Counted from the stretch's first letter, positions 34,407 through 43,794 are shown. The stretch is 64,000 nucleotides of DNA from Porticoccus sp964608185 (GCA_964608185.1 CAZSMR010000002.1:1-64000), one strand, 5' to 3'. The notes: generated from the letters alone by a model not told the origin. Numbers and translations are program-made.

Positions 34407-35588
34407 ATGACTGAAATAAATCAGTGGTTATTACCAGATGGAATTGAAGATATACTCCCTAAGCAGGCCCTAGAGATGGAAAATCTCAGGCGAAAAGTTT
34501 TAGATTTGTATCATTCTTGGGGCTATGATTTAGTTGTGCCACCTCTAGTTGAGTTCACTGAATCCCTTTTAAGCGGAACTGGTTCTGATCTTGATTTAAT
34601 GACATTTAAGTTAACTGATCAATTAAGTGGAAGGGCGATGGGGGTTCGTGCTGATTTAACCCCCCAGACAGCCCGCATGGATGCTCACAGCTTACAACGT
34701 AAAGGACCTAGTCGTTTGTGCTATGTAGACACAGTTCTTTATACAAAACCTCGTCACCCACTTGAAAGTCGATCACCAATTCAAATTGGTGTCGAACTAT
34801 ATGGTGAATCAAGATTAGCTGCTGATATCGAAGTTATTAGGCTCATGATTGAAACACTAGGTTTAGTTGGTTTAAAAAGCCTCCGTTTGGATCTCGGACA
34901 TGTGGGTATATATGAGAGCTTTATCGAAGCACTAAGCCTATCTAGTCAGCAAGAAAAAGAATTATTTAATTTGGTTCAAAGTAAAGCTATACCTCAACTC
35001 AACTCTTGGATCTCTTCAAACATTAAAGATAATGTGTATGCGCAAATGATAAAATCTCTCGTTGGCCTAGTAGGGGACATTTCTATTCTTGATACCGCTA
35101 GAAAGTTGTTAGCCGATGCGCCCGCAGAGGTTGAGCTCGCATTGGACGAACTTCAAGCTGTTGCTGATGCCTTAAAAATAAGTAGTCCTGATTTAGAGCT
35201 TTGCTTTGATTTAAGTGAATTACGAGGCTACCACTACCATACAGGATTAGTTTTTGCCGTTTATACACAAGGTATGGGCCAGGCTATTGGTAATGGTGGC
35301 AGGTATGATCATGTAGGTGAAAGCTTTGGTAGATCACGAGCGGCAACTGGCTTCAACATGAATCTAAAAACACTTGTTCAATTTGATCAGAACGAAAAAG
35401 TTACAATTTCAGGTATATTTGCGCCAGCGATGGATGGTAATGATCAGCACGATATAATACAAAAATTACGTCTTACTGGTAATCGTGTCGTAAGGGGCTT
35501 CGCTGGCCAAGAGCCGGATTTTGAGGAACTGGGCTGCGATAGGCAATTGGTTTTAGTAGATAAAGAGTTTCAAGTTATTCCTGTGTAG
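34407..35588 (+). CDS. hisZ: ATP phosphoribosyltransferase regulatory subunit HisZ
   Basis: 393 aa. HisZ is a catalytically inactive relative of histidyl-tRNA synthetase that pairs with the short form of HisG in histidine synthesis. The N-terminus WLLPDGIEDILPKQA, the class II-like LMTFKLTDQLSGRAMGVRADLTPQTAR segment and RGYHYHTGLVFAVY are typical. The presence of HisZ implies a short HisG elsewhere in the genome. It lies after a strong terminator and 29 nt before purA, an order common in Pseudomonas-like genomes. AGG lies 8 nt before the ATG. Confidence 0.94.
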   Translation: MTEINQWLLPDGIEDILPKQALEMENLRRKVLDLYHSWGYDLVVPPLVEFTESLLSGTGSDLDLMTFKLTDQLSGRAMGVRADLTPQTARMDAHSLQRKGPSRLCYVDTVLYTKPRHPLESRSPIQIGVELYGESRLAADIEVIRLMIETLGLVGLKSLRLDLGHVGIYESFIEALSLSSQQEKELFNLVQSKAIPQLNSWISSNIKDNVYAQMIKSLVGLVGDISILDTARKLLADAPAEVELALDELQAVADALKISSPDLELCFDLSELRGYHYHTGLVFAVYTQGMGQAIGNGGRYDHVGESFGRSRAATGFNMNLKTLVQFDQNEKVTISGIFAPAMDGNDQHDIIQKLRLTGNRVVRGFAGQEPDFEELGCDRQLVLVDKEFQVIPV

Positions 35589-35617
35589 TTAATTTTTAAT
35601 TAGTCCAGAGAAATTAG

Positions 35618-36910
35618 ATGGGTAAAAATGTTGTTGTTCTTGGCTCCCAATGGGGGGACGAGGGTAAAGGTAAAATAGTTGACTTATTGACTGACCAGGC
35701 TAGCTTAGTTGCTAGATTTCAAGGCGGTCATAATGCTGGCCATACTTTAGTTATAGATGGCAAGAAGACAATACTCCATCTTATTCCTTCTGGAATTCTT
35801 CGTGATAACGTAACTTGTTTGATTGGGAACGGAGTGGTTCTATCCCCCGATGCATTATTAGAGGAAATGGAGGAATTAAATCAACAAGGTGTACCTGTAA
35901 GAGAAAGACTAAAAATTTCTCCATCTTGCCCGCTAATATTACCGATACATATAGCCCTTGATCAGGCTAGAGAAAGAGCCAAAGGTAAATCTAAGATTGG
36001 CACTACAGGCAGAGGTATTGGTCCAGCTTATGAGGATAAGGTAGCTCGAAGAGGCGTTCGGCTTGGTGATATATTTAATAAGGATCAGTTTGCAATCAAA
36101 CTAAAAGAATTGATGGATTATCATAATTTTATACTTACTTCATTTCATGGTGAAAGTGCAATTAATTTCGATGAAACACTCAATAAAGCCTTATTTTGGG
36201 CAGAAAATTTAAAATCTATGGTTGGTGATGTGACTAATTCTCTTCATTCAGCCAGAGAGCTTGGAAAAAATATAATGTTTGAGGGTGCACAAGGGTCATT
36301 ACTGGACATTGATCACGGCACCTATCCTTTTGTAACTTCTTCTAATACCACTGCTGGTTCTGCAGCAACTGGAAGTGGTTTTGGTCCTTTATATTTAGAC
36401 TACGTTTTAGGCATTACCAAGGCTTATACTACGCGTGTTGGATCTGGCCCTTTTCCTACCGAATTATTTTGCGATATTGGCAGGTATCTAGGTGAGAAGG
36501 GACACGAACTAGGCGCTACAACAGGAAGAGAGCGTCGCTGTGGTTGGTTCGACGCAGTCGCTCTCCAGCAAGCTGTTCGTATTAACTCTATTTCCGGAAT
36601 CTGCTTAACAAAATTAGATGTGCTGGATGGAATGAAAAGTATCAAAATATGCACTTCATATGAAAGCAAAGAAGGTAAAAAAATATCATTTCCGCGCCAT
36701 GCCGATGATTATGAGCATCTGATCCCTATCTATGAAGAAGTTTCTGGTTGGAAAGAGTCAACAGCAGGAGTCAGTTGTTTCGACGATCTTCCAACTAATG
36801 CTAGAAAATATATTGAACGAATTGAAGGTTTACTCAATATTCCTGTAGACATTATCTCTACTGGCCCCGATCGATCTGAAACTATCGTTTTGCGACACCC
36901 ATTCGATTAA
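35618..36910 (+). CDS. purA: Adenylosuccinate synthetase
   Basis: 430 aa. It converts IMP and aspartate to adenylosuccinate using GTP. Markers are the P-loop-like GSQWGDEGKGKIVD at residues 8-21 with the catalytic Asp, FQGGHNAGHT, TGRGIGPAYEDK, FEGAQGSLLDIDHGTYPFVTSS, and TTGRERRCGWFDAV with the IMP-binding arginines. The protein looks complete. The convergent iron-uptake gene ends about 100 nt beyond its stop, and the space between holds only weak AT-rich hairpins. Confidence 0.97.
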   Translation: MGKNVVVLGSQWGDEGKGKIVDLLTDQASLVARFQGGHNAGHTLVIDGKKTILHLIPSGILRDNVTCLIGNGVVLSPDALLEEMEELNQQGVPVRERLKISPSCPLILPIHIALDQARERAKGKSKIGTTGRGIGPAYEDKVARRGVRLGDIFNKDQFAIKLKELMDYHNFILTSFHGESAINFDETLNKALFWAENLKSMVGDVTNSLHSARELGKNIMFEGAQGSLLDIDHGTYPFVTSSNTTAGSAATGSGFGPLYLDYVLGITKAYTTRVGSGPFPTELFCDIGRYLGEKGHELGATTGRERRCGWFDAVALQQAVRINSISGICLTKLDVLDGMKSIKICTSYESKEGKKISFPRHADDYEHLIPIYEEVSGWKESTAGVSCFDDLPTNARKYIERIEGLLNIPVDIISTGPDRSETIVLRHPFD

Positions 36911-37007
36911 TAAGAAAAAAGATATCAAGACAATCACGCAGAAAAACAAACTAAAAAAATATTTTGAAAAATTACTTCTAGTAGAAAAATTTCTATTCTG
37001 AACTGAA

Positions 37008-37742
37008 TTAAATGGCTTTAATCTCAGATATTGCATTAAGAATTGTTTTTGCATCACCGTTTATGTTTGAGTCTGGTGCCAGCTCTGGCCATAAAGATGA
37101 AAGCTTATCCACAATGTTTATTATGCTTAATAGTCTCTGTTTCTGAGATTCATCTTCTGTTGATGTACCCATTAAAATATTTTTTGCCATCGTTGTGAAT
37201 CCAAGGGCATCTTGATATTCGTATTTATTTTCAACCTTACTATTTACAATACCTACAGCATATTCGTCTGCTGCAATTTCTAATAAAGAAATAACTAGCT
37301 CAATTTTTTTATCAACAGAACCGCTTGTTTGGTTAGTAAACTCTTCATTCTTACTAATAGCTTTGAGTAAGCTTTGATAATGTGTACTGATGGTTTTTAG
37401 CGACTCTTCGTCTTCAACAGAGGATGCCAAATCTTCTAATTCAGAGGCGAATCCTGGGGCACCTTTAACCAAAAAAGTCGGAATCATAGCTCCATATAGT
37501 TCACTTTTTGGATGCTTCATATGCATTTTTGCATTGTCTATATTAGATGCTTTATAAAGCTCAATACCTACCCACAGGTGACCTTTCATTAAGTTAATAT
37601 TTGCTAGGTATTCATTATCATCAGTAATTATTTTTGGTGTTTCATCCCTTTTGTCATCATGCCCATCACCATGATGACTTGCAAATGCAGAATATCCAAT
37701 TGTCAAAAAAAGAATTATGGTTGTTATAATATTTTTTTTCAT
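37008..37742 (-). CDS. Exported His-rich protein, probable partner of the FTR1 permease
   Basis: 244 aa from the ATG at 37742, where a signal peptide starts (MKKNIITTIILFL, cleavage after AFA, residue 21). The mature N-terminus is rich in His and Asp (SHHGDGHDDKRDE), a plausible metal site. The body contains HLWVGIELYKA and HMKHPKSELYG, which together give a helical pattern with conserved His, Glu and Tyr, then a long acidic helical region. It begins 17 nt after the FTR1 stop, so the two are cotranscribed. It lacks the features I would expect of EfeO or the haem peroxidase EfeB. Iron binding or transfer to FTR1 is inference; I do not recognise an established family. Confidence 0.6.
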   Translation of the reverse strand: MKKNIITTIILFLTIGYSAFASHHGDGHDDKRDETPKIITDDNEYLANINLMKGHLWVGIELYKASNIDNAKMHMKHPKSELYGAMIPTFLVKGAPGFASELEDLASSVEDEESLKTISTHYQSLLKAISKNEEFTNQTSGSVDKKIELVISLLEIAADEYAVGIVNSKVENKYEYQDALGFTTMAKNILMGTSTEDESQKQRLLSIINIVDKLSSLWPELAPDSNINGDAKTILNAISEIKAI

Positions 37743-37759
37743 AGCAGTAACTTCTTTAT

Positions 37760-38650
37760 TTAAAAGTAAAATTTTCTCCACATTCTTACCCCGAAGAATA
37801 GGGACAAGATCCATAAAATTACTTCTGGGTAGCTAGGATTGCTGTTGTAGCCAAAGAATCCTTTCAAAAAAACGCCAACTCTGCCTTTATCATGCAATAA
37901 ATGAGTATATTTATTTTTCCCATTTATATTATATGAGTAAAAAAATGATTCTTCAGCTTCATGCTTGGGTTTTAATATATTCCAAACTCTAGGGATCTCA
38001 GCTTTTTCTTTTATACCAAAAGTTTCAAGATGATCACCTTTTACAACAAACTCTTCTACTTCATGCGTGCCATATGCAACCATTCCAGAAGCAAATATCA
38101 CCAGCATAAAAGTTGTTGTTCTGAAGAATAGCTTAAGATTTATTTTTCTTCCTTGAATAACTATTGCATACCCAATTAATACAGCAATTATCATACCTGC
38201 AAAGAACCCTAGGTATGAGAAACTACCAGACATATTAAAACTTCCCATTAGAAATAAGGCTGTTTCGAATCCTTCACGTAAAATAGCAAAAAATACAACT
38301 AAAAATATCCCCCATCCAGCAGCTTCAATTGCTTCATTTGTTTTTTGCTCCATAACCGTTCTCTGGCTTACATACTTAGATAACCAAAATATTACATACC
38401 ATAATAGTAAAGCAGTGATGTACATACTAATGCCTTCAAAGAGCGACTGGATAGATGCGTTACCTATCAACTCTTTGGCAATATTTATAGCGAAAGCAAC
38501 ACCAGCACTAGCAATAATTGCCGAAAAAACTGCCAACCAAAGCTGTTTGATTTCTTTTTTTAAGTTATTTTTTTCTAAGAGGGTGTATATGATACCAACT
38601 ATTAAGCAAGCCTCTAAACACTCTCTAAAAGTTATAATAAATTCATTCAT
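37760..38650 (-). CDS. FTR1-family high-affinity iron permease
   Basis: 296 aa from the ATG at 38650; a TTG five codons earlier is less likely. It is a multi-pass membrane protein of about seven helices. Two RExxE iron-permeation motifs are present: RECLE at residues 9-13 in the first helix and REGFE at residues 125-129 in the fourth. This is the EfeU/Ftr1 family, which imports iron, usually with a periplasmic ferroxidase or iron-binding partner. A soluble loop before the last helix (residues 200-260) is unusual in length. The Fur box upstream and the His-rich exported neighbour support an iron role. Confidence 0.9.
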   Translation of the reverse strand: MNEFIITFRECLEACLIVGIIYTLLEKNNLKKEIKQLWLAVFSAIIASAGVAFAINIAKELIGNASIQSLFEGISMYITALLLWYVIFWLSKYVSQRTVMEQKTNEAIEAAGWGIFLVVFFAILREGFETALFLMGSFNMSGSFSYLGFFAGMIIAVLIGYAIVIQGRKINLKLFFRTTTFMLVIFASGMVAYGTHEVEEFVVKGDHLETFGIKEKAEIPRVWNILKPKHEAEESFFYSYNINGKNKYTHLLHDKGRVGVFLKGFFGYNSNPSYPEVILWILSLFFGVRMWRKFYF

Positions 38651-38692
38651 ATTTATTTTTTTCAAATTTAAATTTATATAATTATTTTAAAT

Positions 38693-38711
38693 GAGAATTA
38701 TTATCATTACA
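38693..38711 (-). promoter_or_regulatory. Fur box upstream of the FTR1 operon
   Basis: On the minus strand the 19 bases read TGTAATGATAATAATTCTC, matching the classical Fur consensus GATAATGATAATCATTATC at 15 of 19 positions. It lies about 45 bp before the FTR1 start. Fur with iron would repress the operon. Confidence 0.75.
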
Positions 38712-38777
38712 ACAAATCAGTGCAAGCAATGAAAACAAAGATTTTAATTTTTTATGCGCTGCTTTGAAAATTAAAGG

Positions 38778-39320
38778 CTATTTTTTCCAGGATCTATTTA
38801 TTGTCCCAGTACAAATATCGGAGTTGTTATTTTTTATATTTTTAAAGTGATGCTTGAGCATCAGCTCGACAACGGGAAAAGCTAAATCTTTCCAAGGGAT
38901 ATCATTTTCTGTAAAAAATTTAACCTCTAGGGACTCAATACCTGGACAATATGAACCGTCGATGACATCACCTTGATAAAATATATATACCTGATTAATG
39001 TGAGGCAGGTCAAATATTCCGTAAAAAATAGGGTTTTCTATAGAAGCGTGAGCCTCTTCTTCTGATTCCCGAAGTGCTGCTTCTAAGCAAGTTTCGTTAT
39101 TTTCCATGAATCCAGCCGGGAGTGTCCAGAATCCAAGACGGGGTTCGATAGCTCTTCGACATAATAAAACTTTGTTATCAAAAATTGGAACACAGCCAGC
39201 TATGATTTTTGGATTTTGATAATGTATAGCATCACAGTTTTCACAAACAGCGCGTTTTCGGTTGTCTCCAATAGGAATTTTCAGGCTAGTGGCATTACCG
39301 CAATCGCTACAATAATTCAT
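38778..39320 (-). CDS. NUDIX hydrolase with N-terminal zinc ribbon
   Basis: 180 aa. The zinc ribbon uses C4, C7, C26 and C29 (YCSDCG and CENCD). The NUDIX box starts with GFMENNE and continues ALRESEEEAHA. The catalytic REx-EE glutamates are present, but the usual Gly of the box is His here. The protein probably hydrolyses a nucleotide-sugar or dinucleotide pyrophosphate. Relatives with this ribbon are often annotated as ADP-ribose pyrophosphatases, but the substrate cannot be told from sequence. It is upstream of the FTR1 operon on the same strand but separated by the Fur-box promoter. Confidence 0.88.
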   Translation of the reverse strand: MNYCSDCGNATSLKIPIGDNRKRAVCENCDAIHYQNPKIIAGCVPIFDNKVLLCRRAIEPRLGFWTLPAGFMENNETCLEAALRESEEEAHASIENPIFYGIFDLPHINQVYIFYQGDVIDGSYCPGIESLEVKFFTENDIPWKDLAFPVVELMLKHHFKNIKNNNSDICTGTINRSWKK

Positions 39321-39469
39321 AAGACTCCGTCGTTGTAATGAGTTGCTATCAAGTATATATAAATGTTGATAAAAATTGCTATATTGTTCTAACTCAGTTT
39401 TTTTAAGTTGTAACCTGAAGAAAATTATTCAATAATTTAGTTAGAAGTATCCATAATCTTGGTATAAAA

Positions 39470-39652
39470 ATGACTGGTATTATTCCATCGCCCTGCGTTT
39501 CAATTTGCTCCATGAATGAGGAGGACCTCTGTGTTGGTTGCTATCGTAACTCCCGCGAAATTAGAGAGTGGATGCTGATGGAGGATGCTGAGCGCTCTGA
39601 GGTTATAGAAGCTGCTTTTCAGCGAGCAAAAAAAAATAACCCTTTTGCTTAA
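39470..39652 (+). CDS. DUF1289 small Cys-rich protein
   Basis: 60 aa. The pattern PCVSICSMNEEDLCVGCYRNSREIREW is the DUF1289 signature, with four cysteines that likely bind a metal, followed by an amphipathic helix. The function of this widespread proteobacterial family is unknown. The ATG is at 39470 with weak upstream Shine-Dalgarno sequence. It stands alone between the divergent NUDIX gene and the convergent CorC-like gene. Confidence 0.85.
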   Translation: MTGIIPSPCVSICSMNEEDLCVGCYRNSREIREWMLMEDAERSEVIEAAFQRAKKNNPFA

Positions 39653-39666
39653 AAATACACTGTATC

Positions 39667-39690
39667 AAAAAACTAACCTTTGATTGGTTA
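39667..39690 (-). terminator. Probable terminator after the CorC-like gene
   Basis: On the minus strand TAACC and GGTTA pair around a 7-nt loop and are followed by G and six T. The stem is only 5 bp, so strength is modest. Confidence 0.45.
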
Positions 39691-39702
39691 AAATAAACCC
39701 AT

Positions 39703-41034
39703 CTAGTCTTCATCCTCTTCTTGTTCGCACTTCATTTTTTTAACAAGTTGCCTAACTTGTAATTTAGCTACACTTTTGTCACTTAGAGCTATTGTCTCAA
39801 TACGATAATTTTCTATTGACAGAGATACATTGCCATCAGGTATGTTTTCTAAATACTCTAAGACAAGACCACTTAAAGTTTTCGGCCCATCAGTTGGAAG
39901 ATTCCAGCCAGCTTCTTTGTTTATTTCTCTTATGGTCTGAGATCCGTCAATTTCAAAAAAATCATTCTTAATTATAGCCATTCCAGTTTTTTCATCTTCA
40001 GCTTTATTTGTAGTAAAATCACCTACAATTTCTTCTAAGATATCCTCTAGAGTAACAAGTCCCTCAATTTCACCATACTCATCAACAACCAATGCAATTC
40101 TGCGCTGATTCAACTTAAAGTTTAATAATTGTTTGTTGAGAGGTGTATTTTTTGGCACAAAATATGGCTCACGAGCAAATCTCTTAATAGCCTTTTGAGT
40201 TAGACCTTCTCCATCCATACGAAGTAATCTAGGTACGGTTTTCATATGAAGGATACCCTCAATTTGATTGATGTCTCCTCTATAGATTGGAATACGCGTA
40301 TAACCACAATCAATAATAGTATCTAGGATGCCTTCCTTTTTATTATCCAAGTTCAACCCTACTATTTCATTACGAGGAACCATGATGTCATTCACGGTTA
40401 TCTCCTCAAGATCCAAAATATTAATTAACATATTTTCATTTTCGGGTGTTTTTTTACTTGATATACCCACCACAGTTCGAAGCTCATCTTTACTTAGGCT
40501 GTCGTCTCTACCTTTGTTTGGGTTGATTCCAAAAATTCTTAATAGTCCATTCGAAAGCTGATTAACTATCCATACAAAAGGGTAAAATATTATTAAGAGG
40601 GGCCTAAGTATATGACTAGAGAAAAAAGCGATACCCTCTGGATGTAAAGCTGCTACGGTTTTTGGGGTTACTTCGGCAAATATGAGCACTACTAGTGTCA
40701 GAAGTATTGTGCCAAAAAATATACCAGCATCACCATAAAGTCGAATCGCTATGACTGTTGCAATTGCTGAGCAAAGTATATGAGTAAGATTATTTCCTAT
40801 TAAAATTATTCCGATCAGCTTATCTGGTCGCGCTAAAAGCTTATAGGCTTTGCGAGCACCCCGATGTTTTTTTCTCAGATTATCTAAACGATATCGGTTG
40901 AGAGACATCATTGCGGTTTCTGAGCTGGAAAAAAAAGCTGATAATATTATTAGGCCACAGAGAATAGAAAATAAGAGCCCTATAGGAGTGTCGTTCAAAG
41001 AAGAAAAAACCTTTTTTACTTTTGGATTGTACAT
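39703..41034 (-). CDS. CNNM/CorC-family membrane protein with CBS domains (YfjD-like)
   Basis: 443 aa. Domains in order: a CNNM (DUF21) membrane domain of about four helices (residues 15-190) with SAFFSSSETAMMSLNRYRL and IILIGNNLTHI; two CBS domains (DIMVPRNEIVGL and following, then FVPKNTPLNKQLLNF); and a C-terminal CorC/HlyC domain (VDEYGEIEGLVTLEDILEEIVGDF). The best match is E. coli YfjD/CorB. The family is linked to magnesium or cobalt efflux and resistance, and the exact ion is uncertain. It sits beside ypjD and ffh, a common gammaproteobacterial neighbourhood. Confidence 0.9.
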   Translation of the reverse strand: MYNPKVKKVFSSLNDTPIGLLFSILCGLIILSAFFSSSETAMMSLNRYRLDNLRKKHRGARKAYKLLARPDKLIGIILIGNNLTHILCSAIATVIAIRLYGDAGIFFGTILLTLVVLIFAEVTPKTVAALHPEGIAFFSSHILRPLLIIFYPFVWIVNQLSNGLLRIFGINPNKGRDDSLSKDELRTVVGISSKKTPENENMLINILDLEEITVNDIMVPRNEIVGLNLDNKKEGILDTIIDCGYTRIPIYRGDINQIEGILHMKTVPRLLRMDGEGLTQKAIKRFAREPYFVPKNTPLNKQLLNFKLNQRRIALVVDEYGEIEGLVTLEDILEEIVGDFTTNKAEDEKTGMAIIKNDFFEIDGSQTIREINKEAGWNLPTDGPKTLSGLVLEYLENIPDGNVSLSIENYRIETIALSDKSVAKLQVRQLVKKMKCEQEEDED

Positions 41035-41121
41035 GTTGAAGAAATTTTTCTAGATTAGCAAGCGTTCCATTAATACCTTGATTTGCTAATATCGTCTTAG
41101 ATGGCATTAAACTCCTTATAA

Positions 41122-41931
41122 TCAAGGATTGGAGAGCAACACCTCTAAAACAAACTTCGTGCCCCAGTAAGCCAGAGCTAAGGTGCCGAACCCAACTAAA
41201 GTCCACCTTATAGCTGTCTTTCCTCTCCATCCTCTGAAATGCCGACCCCAAAGTAAGATAGCAAAAAATATCCAAGAGAAAAGTGAAAAGAATGCTTTGT
41301 GAGCAAGGTGTTGAGCAAAGAGGTCTTCGAAAAAAATTAAGCCTGTTGCTAGTGATAGCGTTAGTAAGCCAAATCCTGCCCATAGTGTTTCGAATAAAAG
41401 AGATTCCATTGTCTGAAGTGATGGAAGAATTTGCGGAAAATTTCCGAAATGTTTACGTCTCAATCTCCATTCTTGAAGAGCTAAAAATAGCGCCTGGAAT
41501 GCTGCAATAGTGAGCATGCTAAACGATAAGATCGAAAGAAAAATATGAAATCCTACTTGAGTTGAAACTAAAGGGGTATCGATTCCTACAGTTTTGGTTT
41601 TCATAGCAATTGTTGTCATGGCGATCGATAAAATTAGAGCACTCAGGGGGAAAAGCAATAAGACACAATCTTGGCACTTTCGTTTGAAGCTACTAGCCAG
41701 GGCAATACAATTAACTGCAAAAATTATAATCGTTATAATTGAAATAAGACTAAAAGTAACACCCTGATCAGTTAGCATCCATTTTAGGCTCGCATAGCCA
41801 TGAAGAGAAACTGCTAAAAAAGAAAGAAAAATTATTACAGCAGGATTTTGACTAACTTTTTTGCTTAACTGCAGTGCTTGATAGAGCGCTGTAACCAAAT
41901 AAAATATTATTGATGCGGCGGCTATTAACAT
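41122..41931 (-). CDS. ypjD: CcsA/CcmC-like inner membrane protein YpjD
   Basis: 269 aa with about eight hydrophobic helices. The conserved histidines and tryptophan near GFHIFLSILSFSMLTIAA, then HKAFFSLFSWIFFAILLWGRHFRGWRGK resemble the cytochrome c assembly (CcsA) fold, which handles haem. The position immediately divergent from ffh is the same as in E. coli. The family is thought to help cytochrome maturation, but its exact role is not settled. An 88-nt spacer separates it from the corC-like gene. Confidence 0.85.
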   Translation of the reverse strand: MLIAAASIIFYLVTALYQALQLSKKVSQNPAVIIFLSFLAVSLHGYASLKWMLTDQGVTFSLISIITIIIFAVNCIALASSFKRKCQDCVLLLFPLSALILSIAMTTIAMKTKTVGIDTPLVSTQVGFHIFLSILSFSMLTIAAFQALFLALQEWRLRRKHFGNFPQILPSLQTMESLLFETLWAGFGLLTLSLATGLIFFEDLFAQHLAHKAFFSLFSWIFFAILLWGRHFRGWRGKTAIRWTLVGFGTLALAYWGTKFVLEVLLSNP

Positions 41932-42213
41932 AGTATTTTCTATTTCACTTATTTAATGGAAATCATAATTTTATAGTTTTTCATATGTATTGTTCGGCGA
42001 AAATAGGTCTAAAAATTAGCCGTTTGTAAAAAATATGGAATCGCACAGTAAGATAGTATTTTAAACTGAGTCCAAAAAAAGTTTGTTAACATTAGTTAAT
42101 AACAATATAAGTTAAAAACTAATAAAAATCCAAAAAAGACTAATTTTAATTATATTAAAAAAATAAGATATAATAATTCCTTAACACGTCAATTGTGCAA
42201 CTGAAAATTAACT

Positions 42214-43611
42214 ATGGCTATTTTTCAAAATCTTAGTGATCGTCTATCCAATACCTTAAAGAAAATTTCTGGAAAGGCACATCTTTCTGAAGAAAATATT
42301 AAGGAGGTTCTCAGAGAGGTCCGTATGGCTCTACTTGAGGCAGACGTAGCTCTTCCTGTTGTTAAGAAATTAATTGAGGATCTAAAACAAAAGGCTTTAG
42401 GGAAAGACGTTAATCAAAATCTTAATCCGAGCCAGCAGTTTTTAAAAATTGTTCAACTTGAATTAGAAAGCTTGATGGGTGATTGTAATGAGGAACTGAA
42501 TCTTGCTGCACAGTCTCCAGCTGTCGTTTTAGTAGCCGGCCTACAAGGTGCTGGTAAAACTACTTCTATCGCAAAGTTAGCAAATTTTCTTATTAAAAGA
42601 AAAAAGAAAAAAGTTATGGTGGTTAGTGCAGATATATATCGTCCTGCAGCAATAAAGCAACTGGAAGTCTTGGCTGGCCAAGTAGATGCTGAGTTTCATC
42701 CAAGTCAGCTTTCAGAAAATCCTGTCGATATTGTTTCAGGAGCACTCAAGTCCGCTAAAATTAAGTTTATGGATGTTTTACTTGTTGATACTGCAGGCCG
42801 ACTCCATGTGGATGACGAGTTGATGAGCGAGATTAAGCTGATTCATGCAGCAGTCAATCCTATAGAAACACTCTTTGTTGCTGATGCCATGATTGGGCAG
42901 GATGCAGTTATCAGTGCTAAAGCTTTTAATAACAGCTTGCCCTTAACTGGAGTAATTCTTACTAAAGTAGACGGTGACGCTCGTGGTGGTGCGGCTTTAT
43001 CAATTCGGCAAGTTACAGGAAAGCCAATAAAATTCCTGGGAGTTGGAGAAAAAATAGATGCCCTAGAACCATTTTATCCAGAACGCATAGCATCTAGAAT
43101 ACTCGGTATGGGTGATGTTATGTCGCTCATCGAAGAGGTAGAAGAAAAGGTTGATCGAAAAAAAGCAGATCATCTTGCAAAAAAAGTTTCACAAGGCAAA
43201 AAATTTGATCTGAATGATTTGAGAGATCAATTACAGCAAATGAAAAGTATGGGTGGTCTATCAGGCATGATGGAAAAATTACCTGGGTTGGGTAATATGC
43301 CGCAAATAAATGCAAAGCCAGACATAGCAAATAACTTTTCTCGAATGGAGTTCATTATTGACTCAATGACTCCCATAGAGCGAAGAAAACCAGAAATTTT
43401 AAATGGTTCTCGAAAGAGAAGGATTACAAAAGGTTCCGGTACGACCTTGCAAGACCTAAATCGTTTGCTTAAACAACATAAGCAGATGGGTATGATGATG
43501 AAGAAAATGAAGGGTAAAGGGATGCAACGAATGATGAAGGGAATGTCTGATGTTTCCTCACCCCTAGGTGGAGGTTCATTTCCGGGAGGAAACGGTAAGT
43601 TCCGTCTCTAA
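42214..43611 (+). CDS. ffh: Signal recognition particle protein Ffh
   Basis: 465 aa. N domain (NLSDRLSNTLKKISGKAHLSEENIKEV), G domain with GLQGAGKTT, the DIYRPAAIKQLEVL insertion box, DTAGRLHVDDELM and LTKVDGDARGGAALSI, then a Met-rich M domain (HKQMGMMMKKMKGKGMQRMMKG) for signal-peptide and 4.5S RNA binding. It targets membrane proteins cotranslationally. The 282-nt region upstream is AT-rich with a TATAAT at 42169-42174 but no convincing -35. The ATG has no clear Shine-Dalgarno sequence. rpsP follows after a 183-nt spacer with its own promoter. Confidence 0.97.
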   Translation: MAIFQNLSDRLSNTLKKISGKAHLSEENIKEVLREVRMALLEADVALPVVKKLIEDLKQKALGKDVNQNLNPSQQFLKIVQLELESLMGDCNEELNLAAQSPAVVLVAGLQGAGKTTSIAKLANFLIKRKKKKVMVVSADIYRPAAIKQLEVLAGQVDAEFHPSQLSENPVDIVSGALKSAKIKFMDVLLVDTAGRLHVDDELMSEIKLIHAAVNPIETLFVADAMIGQDAVISAKAFNNSLPLTGVILTKVDGDARGGAALSIRQVTGKPIKFLGVGEKIDALEPFYPERIASRILGMGDVMSLIEEVEEKVDRKKADHLAKKVSQGKKFDLNDLRDQLQQMKSMGGLSGMMEKLPGLGNMPQINAKPDIANNFSRMEFIIDSMTPIERRKPEILNGSRKRRITKGSGTTLQDLNRLLKQHKQMGMMMKKMKGKGMQRMMKGMSDVSSPLGGGSFPGGNGKFRL

Positions 43612-43658
43612 AAAGAATCTCTATCACCAGATTAACTGAACATAGCTTAACCTAAAAC

Positions 43659-43687
43659 TATACATATAGAAATCTTTTGGATATAAT
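43659..43687 (+). promoter_or_regulatory. Promoter for the rpsP-rimM-trmD-rplS operon
   Basis: TATACA and a perfect TATAAT are 17 bp apart, and the -10 is followed by TCCGCGCC. A GC-rich discriminator after the -10 is typical of growth-rate-controlled ribosomal promoters that respond to ppGpp. About 100 nt of leader precede rpsP. Confidence 0.6.
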
Positions 43688-43794
43688 TCCGCGCCTTAGA
43701 ATCTACTGGGTTTTTTATCGGATTTTGACAAATGTATCTACGCATCCAATAAGCCAGTTATTCGAAATAATAATAAATAACAAAGAGAAGCTTC

